The notes beneath the pieces are model-generated. The model was not told the origin of the DNA. It did no database searches and worked only from the letters and a program-made list of their open reading frames with translations. The position numbers and the translations under genes were made by a program. From positions 1-32,017 of IMG/VR virus record IMGVR_UViG_3300028800_000238: 32,017 nucleotides of DNA; one strand, written 5' to 3'. This document shows, piece by piece, positions 1 to 7,434 of this stretch (position 1 is the stretch's first letter; every line of letters starts with the position of its first letter). This stretch comes from a virus.

Positions 1-132
1 CGGGACCAGGCGTTCATGGGGTGGGCGTGCACCGATCCCCGCTGCGGGGCGTGGCTGAGCGACACGGAGGTCCGCCGGCTGGTGACGGCCGCCGTGGCGT
101 CGCCTGACCCTGTGCCGCTCGTGGTCACGTGA
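1..132 (+). CDS. 3' end of an upstream gene, product unknown
   Basis: An open frame enters from the left edge and ends at TGA 130-132, giving 43 residues. The fragment contains a small Cys pair in 'CTDPRCGAW' and ends in a Val/Pro-rich tail. Its stop overlaps the next start as GTGA, the coupling used all along this strand, which supports it being a real gene end. Too little is present to assign a family. Position just before a MuF-like gene suggests a virion or packaging gene. Confidence 0.5.
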   Translation, partial: RDQAFMGWACTDPRCGAWLSDTEVRRLVTAAVASPDPVPLVVT

Positions 133-389
133 CCGTGCCCGGCCTCGGCCACGTCATGTTCGGGGGCGACCGCTTCCCCGTCACCGGCGTGTTCCTTGAC
201 GGCGGGGCGGTCAACATCACCTGGGAGGTGGAGGGGCCTTACGACGGGGGCACCTGGCCGGTGACCATCTTCGGGGAGGACGGGCGGGGCATCGGGCAGG
301 CCGGGGAAACAGCCGTGCCGCCGCTGCCGGACAACGCGGTGATCGCGCTCACCAATGTCTGGGTGATCGGGTCGGTGACCGACTTGTGA
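129..389 (+). CDS. hypothetical protein, 86 aa
   Basis: GTG start overlaps the preceding stop (GTGA) and its own stop overlaps the next GTG in the same way, so it tiles exactly between neighbours. The protein is rich in Gly, Val, Trp and acidic residues and looks like a small beta-rich domain ('VFLDGGAVNITWEVEG'). There is no signal peptide, membrane segment or Cys motif. I do not recognise the family. A virion-associated or connector role is only suggested by position. Confidence 0.55.
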   Translation: MTVPGLGHVMFGGDRFPVTGVFLDGGAVNITWEVEGPYDGGTWPVTIFGEDGRGIGQAGETAVPPLPDNAVIALTNVWVIGSVTDL

Positions 390-1252
390 CCACCCCGCAG
401 CCGCCCCCGCAAGGCCAGCAGCAGCCCCCGCCCCCGCCCCCCTCCGGCCTTGACGACCCGGCCCTTGCCATCGCGGTCGCCGCGATCCTGGCCGGCGTCC
501 TCGGGCCTGCTGTCACCGCCGCCGCGGCGGTTGCGGGACTGAAGGCACGGTTCGCCCTGACGACTGCCGCCGCCTCCGCCCTCGGCGCGGTCCTGGGCAT
601 GATCATGGCCTACCCCCCGCCCCTGACCGGAACGATCGGGCCGGCATCGGAACAGGTCTCGAGGATGAACACGGCGAGACGGGCACAGTACGCGATCGCG
701 GCGGCAAAGCGGGTCAGGGCAGCCGAGGTGCAGGCGCGGGCGAAAGGCGAGCCGGTGAAGGCCGCACGGGAGGCGGCGCTGGAGACGGAACGGCGCTATT
801 ACGCCCAGCATCAGGCGGCGATGTGGCAGCGGTCGGCGGCCGCAGGCCGGATCGACATGGAGGCGGCCGTCCACGGGAACTTGCTCGGGTGGTATGCCAG
901 GGTCCGCGACAAGAGAACCACGCCGGAGTGCCGGGCATCCCATCGCCATAACTTCTACGTCGACAGCCCGCCGCGCATAGGACTTCCAGGCGTTGTTCAC
1001 GTCGGGTGCCGGTGCGAGAGTGGTCCTCCCTGGCCGGGCGGGAAGCTCCTCGAGGGCAGCGGGCCAAGACGCGCGAGGGCCGCGTTATGGCTGATTCTCC
1101 CGGCAAGAACACGCCCTGGTACCTCTGCCCGAACGAGCCGCCGTGCCCACACGCCCGCCTGTTCCACGATGTCTACGACGAAGAGGACGAGGTTCCCCGC
1201 TGCTGCGCTGAGGGATGCCGCTGCGGCGCGCGGCCGAAGGACGGCCCGATGA
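386..1252 (+). CDS. MuF-like minor head (head morphogenesis) protein, probable frameshift near the 3' end
   Basis: The N-terminus is Pro/Gln-rich, followed by an Ala-rich hydrophobic helical stretch (about residues 28-80) and a basic helical region. Residues 170-215 carry the signature of the Mu F / SPP1 gp7 C-terminal domain: a Cys in 'TTPECRASH', then 'GVVHVGCRC' with C208 and C210. Such proteins sit at the portal on the capsid inside, and the gene normally follows portal, which would lie left of the window. The last ~60 residues are Arg/Ala-rich and overlap the next gene by 166 bp, which is unlike every other junction here. Removing one G from the run at 1060-1062 would move translation into a frame ending at TGA 1092-1094, just over the next ATG (about 235 aa). 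A shift the other way would instead fuse it to the 1087 gene. The family call is fairly firm; the 3' end is uncertain. Confidence 0.7.
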   Translation: MTTPQPPPQGQQQPPPPPPSGLDDPALAIAVAAILAGVLGPAVTAAAAVAGLKARFALTTAAASALGAVLGMIMAYPPPLTGTIGPASEQVSRMNTARRAQYAIAAAKRVRAAEVQARAKGEPVKAAREAALETERRYYAQHQAAMWQRSAAAGRIDMEAAVHGNLLGWYARVRDKRTTPECRASHRHNFYVDSPPRIGLPGVVHVGCRCESGPPWPGGKLLEGSGPRRARAALWLILPARTRPGTSARTSRRAHTPACSTMSTTKRTRFPAAALRDAAAARGRRTAR

Positions 1253-1299
1253 CCCGCGAGGAGTACGCGGCCCTGCTAGCAGGCGAGGTGACCGCATGA
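1087..1299 (+). CDS. small Cys-rich protein, 70 aa
   Basis: ATG chosen at 1087, preceded by a GAGGG ribosome site near 1074. The protein has seven Cys, including 'CPNEPPCPH' and 'CCAEGCRCG', so it probably binds zinc. The C-terminus 'GPMTREEYAALLAGE' looks like a short helix. The stop overlaps the next start (ATGA). Its composition is protein-like, in contrast to the overlapping tail of the MuF frame, so this frame is the real one here. It may also be read as a fusion to MuF if the upstream frameshift runs the other way. Family not recognised. Confidence 0.6.
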   Translation: MADSPGKNTPWYLCPNEPPCPHARLFHDVYDEEDEVPRCCAEGCRCGARPKDGPMTREEYAALLAGEVTA

Positions 1300-1481
1300 G
1301 GTGCATGCCGTGGCCGCTGGCTGTCCTGTGCTGGCTGGACAACCGGAAAGGCCCGCACGACGAGACAGCCGGGATGGCCTGCCGCGCCCATGACACGGCG
1401 ATGAGGTGCTGGTGGAAGTGCTTTCCCGGCAGTGAGCGCAGGTTCAACCGCAAGTGGCTGAAGGCGGAGCGGGCCGCATGA
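1296..1481 (+). CDS. small Cys/Trp-rich protein, 61 aa
   Basis: ATG overlaps the stop of the previous gene (ATGA), and its own end overlaps the next ATG. The sequence contains C-x9-C and 'MRCWWKCFPG' clusters with several Trp and basic residues, consistent with a tiny zinc- or nucleic-acid-binding protein. There is no clear membrane segment. It belongs to the run of tiny genes between the minor head gene and the ADP-ribosyltransferase gene. Function unknown. Confidence 0.5.
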   Translation: MRCMPWPLAVLCWLDNRKGPHDETAGMACRAHDTAMRCWWKCFPGSERRFNRKWLKAERAA

Positions 1482-1687
1482 GCTGGCACCCGACGCTGAG
1501 CAGTATCGAGCGTAAGACGGACCTGCCGCAGGACCGTCCCCGCCCCGTAACGGACACGGCGAGGCGTGAGTCCCTGCTGCCGGTCATCGGCACCTGGAAC
1601 TGCTGGTGCGGGCAGGAGCGCGGCCACGGCTGGCCGGGCAAGGACGACGAAAGGCCGCACCCCAGGCGAGAGGAGGCGGCGGCGTGA
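1478..1687 (+). CDS. hypothetical protein, 69 aa
   Basis: ATG overlaps the previous stop (ATGA) and the stop overlaps the following GTG. The protein is polar, with many Arg/Pro residues and one CxC in 'WNCWCGQERGHGW', a possible metal or RNA contact. It is too short and too low in features for family assignment. The precise tiling supports it as a real gene. Confidence 0.45.
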   Translation: MSWHPTLSSIERKTDLPQDRPRPVTDTARRESLLPVIGTWNCWCGQERGHGWPGKDDERPHPRREEAAA

Positions 1688-1998
1688 TCGGGCGGCGCGT
1701 CGGCTCTATGGCTGAGATCGAGCAGCCCGGCGACTACTTCGGGCCGGTCGTCGGTTACACGGGCGACCTGCCTGCGGTGTTCTTCCTCAAGCCCAACGCC
1801 CGCGACCCGGAGGCCCGCCCGGAGGCCCGCAGTGTCCAGCACGTCTGCTCGCCGCCGCATACTTTCCGCGAGTGCCCGGACGGGTCGCTGGAGATCCGCA
1901 ACTCGATCAGCAACCTGCTGCGCGGCGACCCGGACGGCCGCACCGACGACGGATGGCACGGTTATTTGAATGAAGGCCACGAGTGGAGGCAGGTATGA
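1684..1998 (+). CDS. hypothetical phage protein, 104 aa
   Basis: GTG at 1684 overlaps the previous stop (GTGA); an alternative ATG at 1708 gives 'MAEIEQPGDYFGPVVGY'. The protein has a compact globular composition, with 'FFLKPNARDP' in the first half and 'CSPPHTFRECPDGSLEIR' followed by 'DGWHGYLNEGHEW' near the end. The His/Cys/Trp pattern suggests a folded metal-binding or ligand-binding domain. I do not recognise it. It is translationally coupled to the next gene (ATGA). Confidence 0.6.
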   Translation: MIGRRVGSMAEIEQPGDYFGPVVGYTGDLPAVFFLKPNARDPEARPEARSVQHVCSPPHTFRECPDGSLEIRNSISNLLRGDPDGRTDDGWHGYLNEGHEWRQV

Positions 1999-2462
1999 CA
2001 GACGTCATGCGGCAGGAAGCGCCGTACCCGCATGTCCTCGCCGACCTGCTGAGCAGGTTCACTTACTCCGCGCCCGGACGCGAGTGGGCGTTCACCCTCG
2101 CCGACGTCGACCGTGGCCAGGGGTCCAAAGGCCTCACCTTGACCATCAACATCACCGGCCCGGACACTTACCACCCTGAGCGGGTCATCTCGGTCAACCA
2201 CTACCAGCTGGTGCCGCCCGCCGCGTACAACGAGCGCTCCTGGCGGCACTGGCTGTTCGCCCAGATTTCCCTGGTCGAACTTCACGAGCGGATGGAGTTC
2301 TTCCGCATCGACGGCGAGCCCGCCATGCCCCCGGCGCACGGCCCGGGCAACGATCCCTACCTGGTGCTTGAGTACGGCACTGACACTGACCGGCGGACGT
2401 CGTTCCGGGGCGTCCTCGACGACGACGGCACGGGGCGCAGTCGCGGCGGGGTGAACCCGTGA
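1995..2462 (+). CDS. hypothetical protein, 155 aa
   Basis: ATG overlaps the previous stop; the GTG of the next gene overlaps this stop. It is a soluble alpha/beta protein with 'GLTLTINITGPDTYHP' and a helical 'RSWRHWLFAQISLVELHERM', ending in an acidic/Gly tail. The composition suggests a real globular domain (mixed hydrophobics, two Trp, several His), but no catalytic pattern stands out. It lies in the cluster of small accessory genes downstream of MuF. Confidence 0.6.
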   Translation: MTDVMRQEAPYPHVLADLLSRFTYSAPGREWAFTLADVDRGQGSKGLTLTINITGPDTYHPERVISVNHYQLVPPAAYNERSWRHWLFAQISLVELHERMEFFRIDGEPAMPPAHGPGNDPYLVLEYGTDTDRRTSFRGVLDDDGTGRSRGGVNP

Positions 2463-2701
2463 AGGGCTGGGACACCTCAGGCAACCCGCTCGAGCTTCAG
2501 CCCTGGCAGGAACTCGCCGTCCTGGGACTGCTCGGCTGGGATGAGGGGGAACGGACGGTCACCCTGATCTCCCGGGCCAGGGGCGAGGGGAAGACGGTGG
2601 TCCTGTACACCACGGCGCGGTATGTCGCTGCCCGTGCCAAGGGCAGGCCGCTACGGGATGACCCGATTCGGGGACGCGGGCAGGAAGGGGATTCGTCATG
2701 A
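2459..2701 (+). CDS. 80-aa P-loop protein resembling the N-terminus of a terminase large subunit
   Basis: Residues 12-50 read like the start of a phage terminase ATPase: 'LQPWQELAVLGLLGWD' (the adenine-side 'PWQ' motif of such ATPases), then 'VTLISRARGEGKT', a Walker A-like loop with the terminal GKT. The chain stops after the next helix, so Walker B, the coupling motif and the nuclease domain are missing. It tiles perfectly with its neighbours (GTGA before, ATGA after), which argues for a maintained small gene rather than random decay. Possible meanings are a remnant of a terminase gene or a small protein that binds the packaging motor. The motif is seen; the role is inferred. Confidence 0.55.
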   Translation: MKGWDTSGNPLELQPWQELAVLGLLGWDEGERTVTLISRARGEGKTVVLYTTARYVAARAKGRPLRDDPIRGRGQEGDSS

Positions 2702-3057
2702 CGGCTCCTGACCCGGAGGAAACAGCGCTGCTCGCGGAGATCGCGGAGGCGAAGGCCCGGCGTGCGGCGCTGACCCTGGAGCACGGCAAGCCGGAGAGCA
2801 TCGCCGCCTCTGATGCCCTCGCTCTCGCCAGGACCGCCCTCGTCCCCGTCGACCCGGCTGTTACCGCCGATGACGTCTTCGCCAGCATCTACCGGGACGA
2901 CGCGGCGGCGGACGCGTGGGCGGAATCCAACCGCGTTCACTACGGCCACCCGGTGCTGGCGAAGGTGCCCCTGCCGGACGGGCGGGTCGTCGGCATCCTT
3001 GACCTTCGCCCGGCACTGGAACGCTCCCGGCGCGAGGCATCAGAGGGGGAGCTATGA
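2698..3057 (+). CDS. hypothetical helical protein, 119 aa
   Basis: ATG overlaps the preceding stop and the stop overlaps the ATG of the ADP-ribosyltransferase gene. The N-terminal ~55 residues are Glu/Ala/Lys-rich and predicted helical, possibly coiled coil. The C-terminal part has 'DDVFASIYRDDAAADAWAE' and a small beta piece 'VPLPDGRVVGILDLRP'. No known motif seen. Coupling suggests expression together with the downstream toxin-like protein. Confidence 0.55.
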   Translation: MTAPDPEETALLAEIAEAKARRAALTLEHGKPESIAASDALALARTALVPVDPAVTADDVFASIYRDDAAADAWAESNRVHYGHPVLAKVPLPDGRVVGILDLRPALERSRREASEGEL

Positions 3058-4793
3058 CGGTGACGGCAGTCAAGCCGAAGGCAACGCCCGGCCCGGCCCA
3101 GGCGGGGACGCCAGGCCCGCAGGCAGCCAAGCCCCCGCCTCCCGCTGCCCCGTCCCGCCGCCGTGGCATCACCCCCCTCACCCCGATGCGCCAGGCCGCC
3201 GCGAAGTCGATGCGGAAACTCGCCGCCCACGTGCAGGAATCCCACCCGGACATGTCGGTTCACGATCACCTGCGGGACGCGGCAAGGACCCTGGAGTCAG
3301 GCAACGAGGAAGCCTCCCAGAGGCACCTGCGGGCGGCCATGTTCGCCCTCACCCCGCAGAGCCTGATGCGCAACGGCCTGCACACCGACGACCATCATGT
3401 CGCGGCGCGCGGGGCCATGCACGACGTCCACCGGCATCTCCTGCTGGTGAAGGACATCGCCGACGTCGGGGCGAAGAACCAGGCGAGGATCGCGCGCCTC
3501 GGCGGGGAGGACGACACCGCCCCCCGTCCTGCTGACCCGAACGCCGGGTACGGTCCCGGGGCGAACGCCCAGAAGCCGACCGTACGGCAGCCTCCGGGGA
3601 ACCAGGCACTCAACGCCCCTAACAAGAGTGACGGCGGGGGGAGTGACCCGGCTGTAGCAGACCCGGACAGGCCGCCGCTGAAGATGAGCAAGCAGTTCAG
3701 CTACGGGTGGGATGACCTCGCGCGGGTGATCGAGCTGGCGGCCAGCCCGGAAGTCGTTGACCTGGTGGGACCCAAAGGCTATATACATGGCTGGATCTAC
3801 GTGGGCGGCGCCGGGCTGCCGTCCGTTGCCAGTCACGACGCGAAGCTGAGGGCGAAGGGCGTCACGCCTCCGACGAGGGCGCACCCGGCACTGACCAGCA
3901 AGCCTCCGTCCGTTAAGGCGGCACCTAAGGCAGCAGCGGCTAGGCCCGCAGCGGCTGTAAAGGCAGCCCCGAAGCCGGCTGCCACTGCCAGCAAGGCGCC
4001 TGCCGTCAAGGCGGCGCCGGCGGTTAAGCGGTCACTGTCCGACATCCCGGATTTCGCCCGGATGAACATGTCCAAGGATGAGAGGAAGCAGTACCTCCAG
4101 ACCGGGGACCTGCCTCCCAAGATCAAGGGATGGCTGGCTAAGGCGAAGGAACCCGCGCCCCCGCCGGCCCCGGCTAAGCCCAAGGTCGCCCCGAACCTGC
4201 TGCCGCCGGTCAAGCCGGACGCGAACGGGAACCTGCCCGCCCAGGAGAAGCAGCGGCTCGTCCTTGAGTGGACCGGGGGAACCAGGTACAGCAACGTGGG
4301 CGACGTCAGCGGGCAAGGGGGAAAGCGCGCGATGGACTTCGTCAGCGAACTGCACCGGCTGCTGTCCACCAACAAGCCGCCTGATGAGTGCGGGATGGGC
4401 TGCCAGGACGCGCACAGCTTCCTCGCTATGGTGGACCACGGCGCGACCGCGCAGAAGAGGGAAATGCAGCGCGGCATCGTCCTGAGCAGCGCCAAGGCCC
4501 AGAAGATGTTCGGGCCGGGGAGCAAGAAGACAATGGACCTCCCCGCCGCGTCATGGTCGGTCAACCCTGACGTCGCCAAGGAATTTTCAGGCGGCAACGA
4601 GCCTGAAAAGGGAAAGACGCAGGTCGTCCTGCACGCGGCACCAGGGGCGAAAGGGTTGGACATCGCGTCCATGTCGCTTATCCCGGAGGAGCAGGAAGTG
4701 GTGTCGGGCGGCCGTTTCAACGTGGACAAGGTCCAGAACGTCGGAGGGGTTATGCACGTGTACGTGACACAGCAGGCGTTCAGTGCTCACTAA
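3054..4793 (+). CDS. large head-associated protein with C-terminal mono-ADP-ribosyltransferase domain
   Basis: The N-terminal ~45 residues are Pro/Ala-rich. Residues 45-155 are helical with many His ('MHDVHRHLLLVKDIAD'). A 'GWDDLARVIELA' segment near residue 220 and 'GPKGYIHGWIYVG' follow, then a Lys/Ala/Pro linker. The C-terminal ~150 residues carry the R-S-E signature of arginine-type ADP-ribosyltransferases: R473 in 'MQRGIVLSS', the S-x-S motif S500-W-S502 followed by 'NPDVAKEF', and the E-x-E motif E546-Q-E548 in 'SLIPEEQEVV'. Such enzymes move ADP-ribose from NAD+ onto proteins or RNA. In T4, Alt is packaged and injected with the genome, and MuF neighbourhoods often carry toxin domains. 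The gene lies in the minor-head cluster, so delivery with the virion is likely but inferred. All three catalytic motifs are intact. Confidence 0.75.
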   Translation: MTVTAVKPKATPGPAQAGTPGPQAAKPPPPAAPSRRRGITPLTPMRQAAAKSMRKLAAHVQESHPDMSVHDHLRDAARTLESGNEEASQRHLRAAMFALTPQSLMRNGLHTDDHHVAARGAMHDVHRHLLLVKDIADVGAKNQARIARLGGEDDTAPRPADPNAGYGPGANAQKPTVRQPPGNQALNAPNKSDGGGSDPAVADPDRPPLKMSKQFSYGWDDLARVIELAASPEVVDLVGPKGYIHGWIYVGGAGLPSVASHDAKLRAKGVTPPTRAHPALTSKPPSVKAAPKAAAARPAAAVKAAPKPAATASKAPAVKAAPAVKRSLSDIPDFARMNMSKDERKQYLQTGDLPPKIKGWLAKAKEPAPPPAPAKPKVAPNLLPPVKPDANGNLPAQEKQRLVLEWTGGTRYSNVGDVSGQGGKRAMDFVSELHRLLSTNKPPDECGMGCQDAHSFLAMVDHGATAQKREMQRGIVLSSAKAQKMFGPGSKKTMDLPAASWSVNPDVAKEFSGGNEPEKGKTQVVLHAAPGAKGLDIASMSLIPEEQEVVSGGRFNVDKVQNVGGVMHVYVTQQAFSAH

Positions 4794-5262
4794 GGCCGGG
4801 CTGCCCGGCTGGTTCCCCGAGGACTTCAGCACCGACCCGGAGCTTCACGCGGCGCTCGATGACAGCGCCGGGTGGCACGCGGCGGGCAAGAAGGCCGCGC
4901 ACGGGAAGCCGCGCGCTCATCAGCACGCGGTCACCTGGGATGACCTGGACGGCCTGCTTGAGTTCTCCGCGAGGACGGCCATGCTGGAGAGCACCCCGGC
5001 ACCGAGGGGGAAGCCGGGAGGGCCAGGGCTCTACCATGTCGCCGGCCAGGGACATACGGCTTATGAACAGCAGATCGTCAAGGCGCTCATTGAGAAGCGG
5101 GGCATGGACCCAGGCCGGGCGTACGCGATAGCGCGAGGGGCGATCCGCAAGTGGATGCGCGGGGGCGGTCACGTCCATCCCGAGGTGCGCGCGGCCGCCA
5201 CGGCGGCCGAGGCTGGCGAACTGGCGAGACAAGCAAGGGCAAAAGCCATGCATGGGCACTAA
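4783..5262 (+). CDS. actinophage minor head-associated protein, 159 aa
   Basis: GTG start lies 11 bp inside the end of the ADP-ribosyltransferase gene. The protein has 'HAVTWDDLDGLLEFSA' near residue 50, matching the WDDL segment of its upstream neighbour. The C-terminal helical domain ('AYEQQIVKALIEKRGM', 'RAYAIARGAIRKWMRGG', 'HVHPEVRAAATAA') is a pattern I associate with actinophage minor head proteins that carry a 'xAIAxGxxKRWxxGGGxVxPEVRAAA' helix pair. A structural or portal-proximal role is likely but not proven. Confidence 0.6.
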   Translation: MLTKAGLPGWFPEDFSTDPELHAALDDSAGWHAAGKKAAHGKPRAHQHAVTWDDLDGLLEFSARTAMLESTPAPRGKPGGPGLYHVAGQGHTAYEQQIVKALIEKRGMDPGRAYAIARGAIRKWMRGGGHVHPEVRAAATAAEAGELARQARAKAMHGH

Positions 5263-5285
5263 TACGCGCAGGCCAGAGCAGAGAA

Positions 5286-5294
5286 TGTTATAAT
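5286..5294 (+). promoter_or_regulatory. extended -10 promoter for a leaderless HNH gene
   Basis: TGTTATAAT: a TGn element directly followed by a perfect TATAAT hexamer (5289-5294). Its centre lies so close to the ATG at 5302 that transcription would begin at or next to the start codon. There is no ribosome site between, and no good -35. The surrounding late genes have no such promoter. Confidence 0.6.
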
Positions 5295-5301
5295 TGACGG
5301 T

Positions 5302-6327
5302 ATGCCTAAGAAGCAATACCGCCTAGACAAGCCGAAGGGATGCGACATCGACGGATGCGTTCGCCCTCATCACTCGAACGGCCTATGCGTAGCGCATTGG
5401 GGTCGTCGGCAGAAGTACGGCGACCCCCTGGCTGGACCACCGCTACGCAAACCACGTAGCGACGCCGGAAAGCCCCGGCAGGGGTACGGGACCGGCCTGA
5501 CGGACGAGTACCACGTTAACCACAAGAAGGTCCGGGAAGCACGGGGGCCGGCGTGGCAGCACGAGTGCGTGCACTGCGGCGAGCAGGCGGCCCAGTGGGC
5601 AACCGTCAAGGGTACTGCGGGAGAAACGCCCGATGAGTTCCTGGCGCTCTGTCTTTCATGTCATGCCAAGTATGACGACTTCGCTTCCAGGATGACCAGG
5701 CCGTCTGGCGAGACCCACCACAGCGCCAAGCTGACCGGGGAGCAGGTCCGCGAGATCAAGGCAAGAGGTTCCGAGAGCAGGTCCGCCCTCGCCCGCGAGT
5801 TCAGCGTCACGTACAGCGTGATTTACAGCATCCACACCGGCAAGATCTGGAAGGGGGCCGGCGGCCCCGAACCCCCTGCGGCCGGCCGTACGCGACCCCG
5901 GCCGGCGGAACGATCCGTAGAGCCCGGCCAGCGGTTCGGCAGGCTCACAGTGGCCGGCCCTGTCATCCGGGAGGCTACGGGCAGGAACCGGAAGGCCGTT
6001 GAGTGCCTCTGCGATTGCGGTACGAGCAAGGTCATCCGCCTGGAGAACCTGTTCCACGGGAACACGAGGTCGTGCGGGTGCCGGCAAAGGGAAACGGGAC
6101 GCGAGAACCGCAGGCTGGCGGTGGAGGCTGGCCAGCGGTTCGGGCGCGGCGTCGTGCTAGAGCCTAACCTGCGCTTCGGTGACAGGCGGCGGTTCGTCAG
6201 GCTTCGCTGTGACTGCGGGCGTGAGTACGTGACCGTGATCTACGCCTTGCTCAACGGCGCCACAGTTTCGTGCGGCTGCCGTCGGCGGGAAACGCAAATC
6301 AGGAGCGGCGAAGGGGGCCGAGGGTAG
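5302..6327 (+). CDS. multi-domain HNH homing endonuclease with zinc modules
   Basis: Domains in order: a zinc knuckle C14-x4-C19-x9-C29-x2-H32; an HNH-type zinc domain (about residues 70-130) with 'NHKKVREARGPAW', 'CVHCGEQAAQW' and 'CLSCHAKYD'; a helix-turn-helix segment 'HHSAKLTGEQVREIKARG' to 'HTGKIWKG'; then two copies of a 'GQRFGR...CDCG...SCGC' zinc module (about 208-265 and 275-330) that probably grips DNA. This layout fits free-standing phage homing endonucleases, which cut a cognate site and spread by repair. It has its own extended -10 promoter and appears leaderless, unlike the neighbours. Its stop TAG is shared with the next GTG, so insertion left the downstream gene in register. 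Family call firm; target site unknown. Confidence 0.85.
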   Translation: MPKKQYRLDKPKGCDIDGCVRPHHSNGLCVAHWGRRQKYGDPLAGPPLRKPRSDAGKPRQGYGTGLTDEYHVNHKKVREARGPAWQHECVHCGEQAAQWATVKGTAGETPDEFLALCLSCHAKYDDFASRMTRPSGETHHSAKLTGEQVREIKARGSESRSALAREFSVTYSVIYSIHTGKIWKGAGGPEPPAAGRTRPRPAERSVEPGQRFGRLTVAGPVIREATGRNRKAVECLCDCGTSKVIRLENLFHGNTRSCGCRQRETGRENRRLAVEAGQRFGRGVVLEPNLRFGDRRRFVRLRCDCGREYVTVIYALLNGATVSCGCRRRETQIRSGEGGRG

Positions 6328-7097
6328 TGCGTGAATATGCGAGAACCTGGGATGAGCTTGCTGGCGTGATCGCGTTTCTGGCAGAGCCGGCACAGGCGAT
6401 CACGCTGGCTGCTGTTCCCTCTACGGCTGGAGGAGGCCCTGCATCCTCAGCCTCAGCAGCGGCAGCGTCCAAGGCATCCTCGTCCTCGTCCTCGGGCGGG
6501 TCGGGCTCGCCTCAGGCTCGTGTCCCGGCAGGGCAGGCGGGAGGCGGGCGGTTCGGTTCCGGCGGCGGCCAGGCGACAGCGGGCAAGCAGGCGGCGAAGG
6601 CGCCCGCTAAGCCCCTGACGGCCGCGCAGAAGGCCGCTGCCGCCCATGCCGCGCACGTCGCCCATGTTGCCCACGTCGCCCAGGTCGCCTCCCAGAAGGC
6701 CGCCCTGATGGCCACCGCCAAGGATGACCAGGCTAAGGCAGCGGCCCTGATCCAGCAGCGCAACGTGCTCCAGAAGGCCCTCGCGAGCGCCGGGGGGAAG
6801 GTCAGCAGCGGGCAGGCGGGAGCGAAGACCGCGACGACGGCGACCACCAAGACGACCGCGCCCGCCACGGCGAGCACCGCGACCAGCACGACTGCGGCGG
6901 CGAGCACGACCGCGGCGAAGACCCCGGCTGCCGCGGCGACCACGGCTAAGGCCGCTGCCACCGCGGCACCCGGGACCGCCGCGGCGAACGCGACCGCCGC
7001 CCAGCTCACCACCCAGATCGCCAGCCTGAACACCCAGATCAACCAGCTGCTCGCGGCAGCCAAGCAGGCGACAGCCCAGGCCGCAGCGCTGAAGTGA
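6327..7097 (+). CDS. Ala/Thr-rich head-associated protein with C-terminal coiled coil
   Basis: GTG start overlaps the HNH stop by one base. The N-terminus 'YARTWDELAGVIAFLAEP' repeats the WDDL-type segment seen in the proteins starting at 3054 and 4783. Next comes 'SPQARVPAGQAGGGRFGSGG', a linker style common in actinophage head proteins. A His/Val/Ala repeat ('HAAHVAHVAHVAQVA'), a long Ala/Thr low-complexity stretch, and a final heptad-like helix ('LTTQIASLNTQINQLLAAAKQ') follow. The long flexible part with a terminal coiled coil suggests an extended virion or packaged internal protein. No catalytic motif seen. Confidence 0.6.
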   Translation: MREYARTWDELAGVIAFLAEPAQAITLAAVPSTAGGGPASSASAAAASKASSSSSSGGSGSPQARVPAGQAGGGRFGSGGGQATAGKQAAKAPAKPLTAAQKAAAAHAAHVAHVAHVAQVASQKAALMATAKDDQAKAAALIQQRNVLQKALASAGGKVSSGQAGAKTATTATTKTTAPATASTATSTTAAASTTAAKTPAAAATTAKAAATAAPGTAAANATAAQLTTQIASLNTQINQLLAAAKQATAQAAALK

Positions 7098-7107
7098 GGG
7101 GGAACGC

Positions 7108-7434
7108 ATGATCGTCGAGGTTCACGAGGTCCCGGACGAGGTGCTGCAGGGACTGCTCGACGCGATGCCGGACCCGAACCTCCTGGACGCCGAGTGGCGC
7201 GCAGGATGGCGGCAGGCCCTCGCAGCGGCCCTGACCGCCTGGGAGGCCAGGCCCCGGGACCTTGCGCCCCTGACTGCCGCCCACGAGTGCACGTGGCGGA
7301 ACGTCGCCGTGCAGCACCGTGACGCCATCCTCGGCATCAGGCAGACGGACGTACTCCAAAGGTGCGACGGGTGCGGTGAGGTACGCACGCCTACGCTCAA
7401 CGGGACGTGGACGGTGGAGCAGCTTCGTGCCTGA
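7108..7434 (+). CDS. hypothetical protein with a Cys pair, 108 aa
   Basis: ATG is preceded by a GAGGGGG ribosome site. The first half is acidic and helical ('VPDEVLQGLLDAMPDPNLLD', 'WRAGWRQALAAALTAWEA'). The second half ends with 'RCDGCGEVRT', one CxxC that with C87-type and His residues upstream may bind zinc. The gene overlaps the next start by 8 bp. Family unknown. Confidence 0.55.
   Translation: MIVEVHEVPDEVLQGLLDAMPDPNLLDAEWRAGWRQALAAALTAWEARPRDLAPLTAAHECTWRNVAVQHRDAILGIRQTDVLQRCDGCGEVRTPTLNGTWTVEQLRA

Noticed and set aside
6453-7109. Minus-strand frames in the Ala/Thr-rich gene
   Set aside because: Mirror-image low-complexity frames produced by GCN/ACN codons; no start signals.
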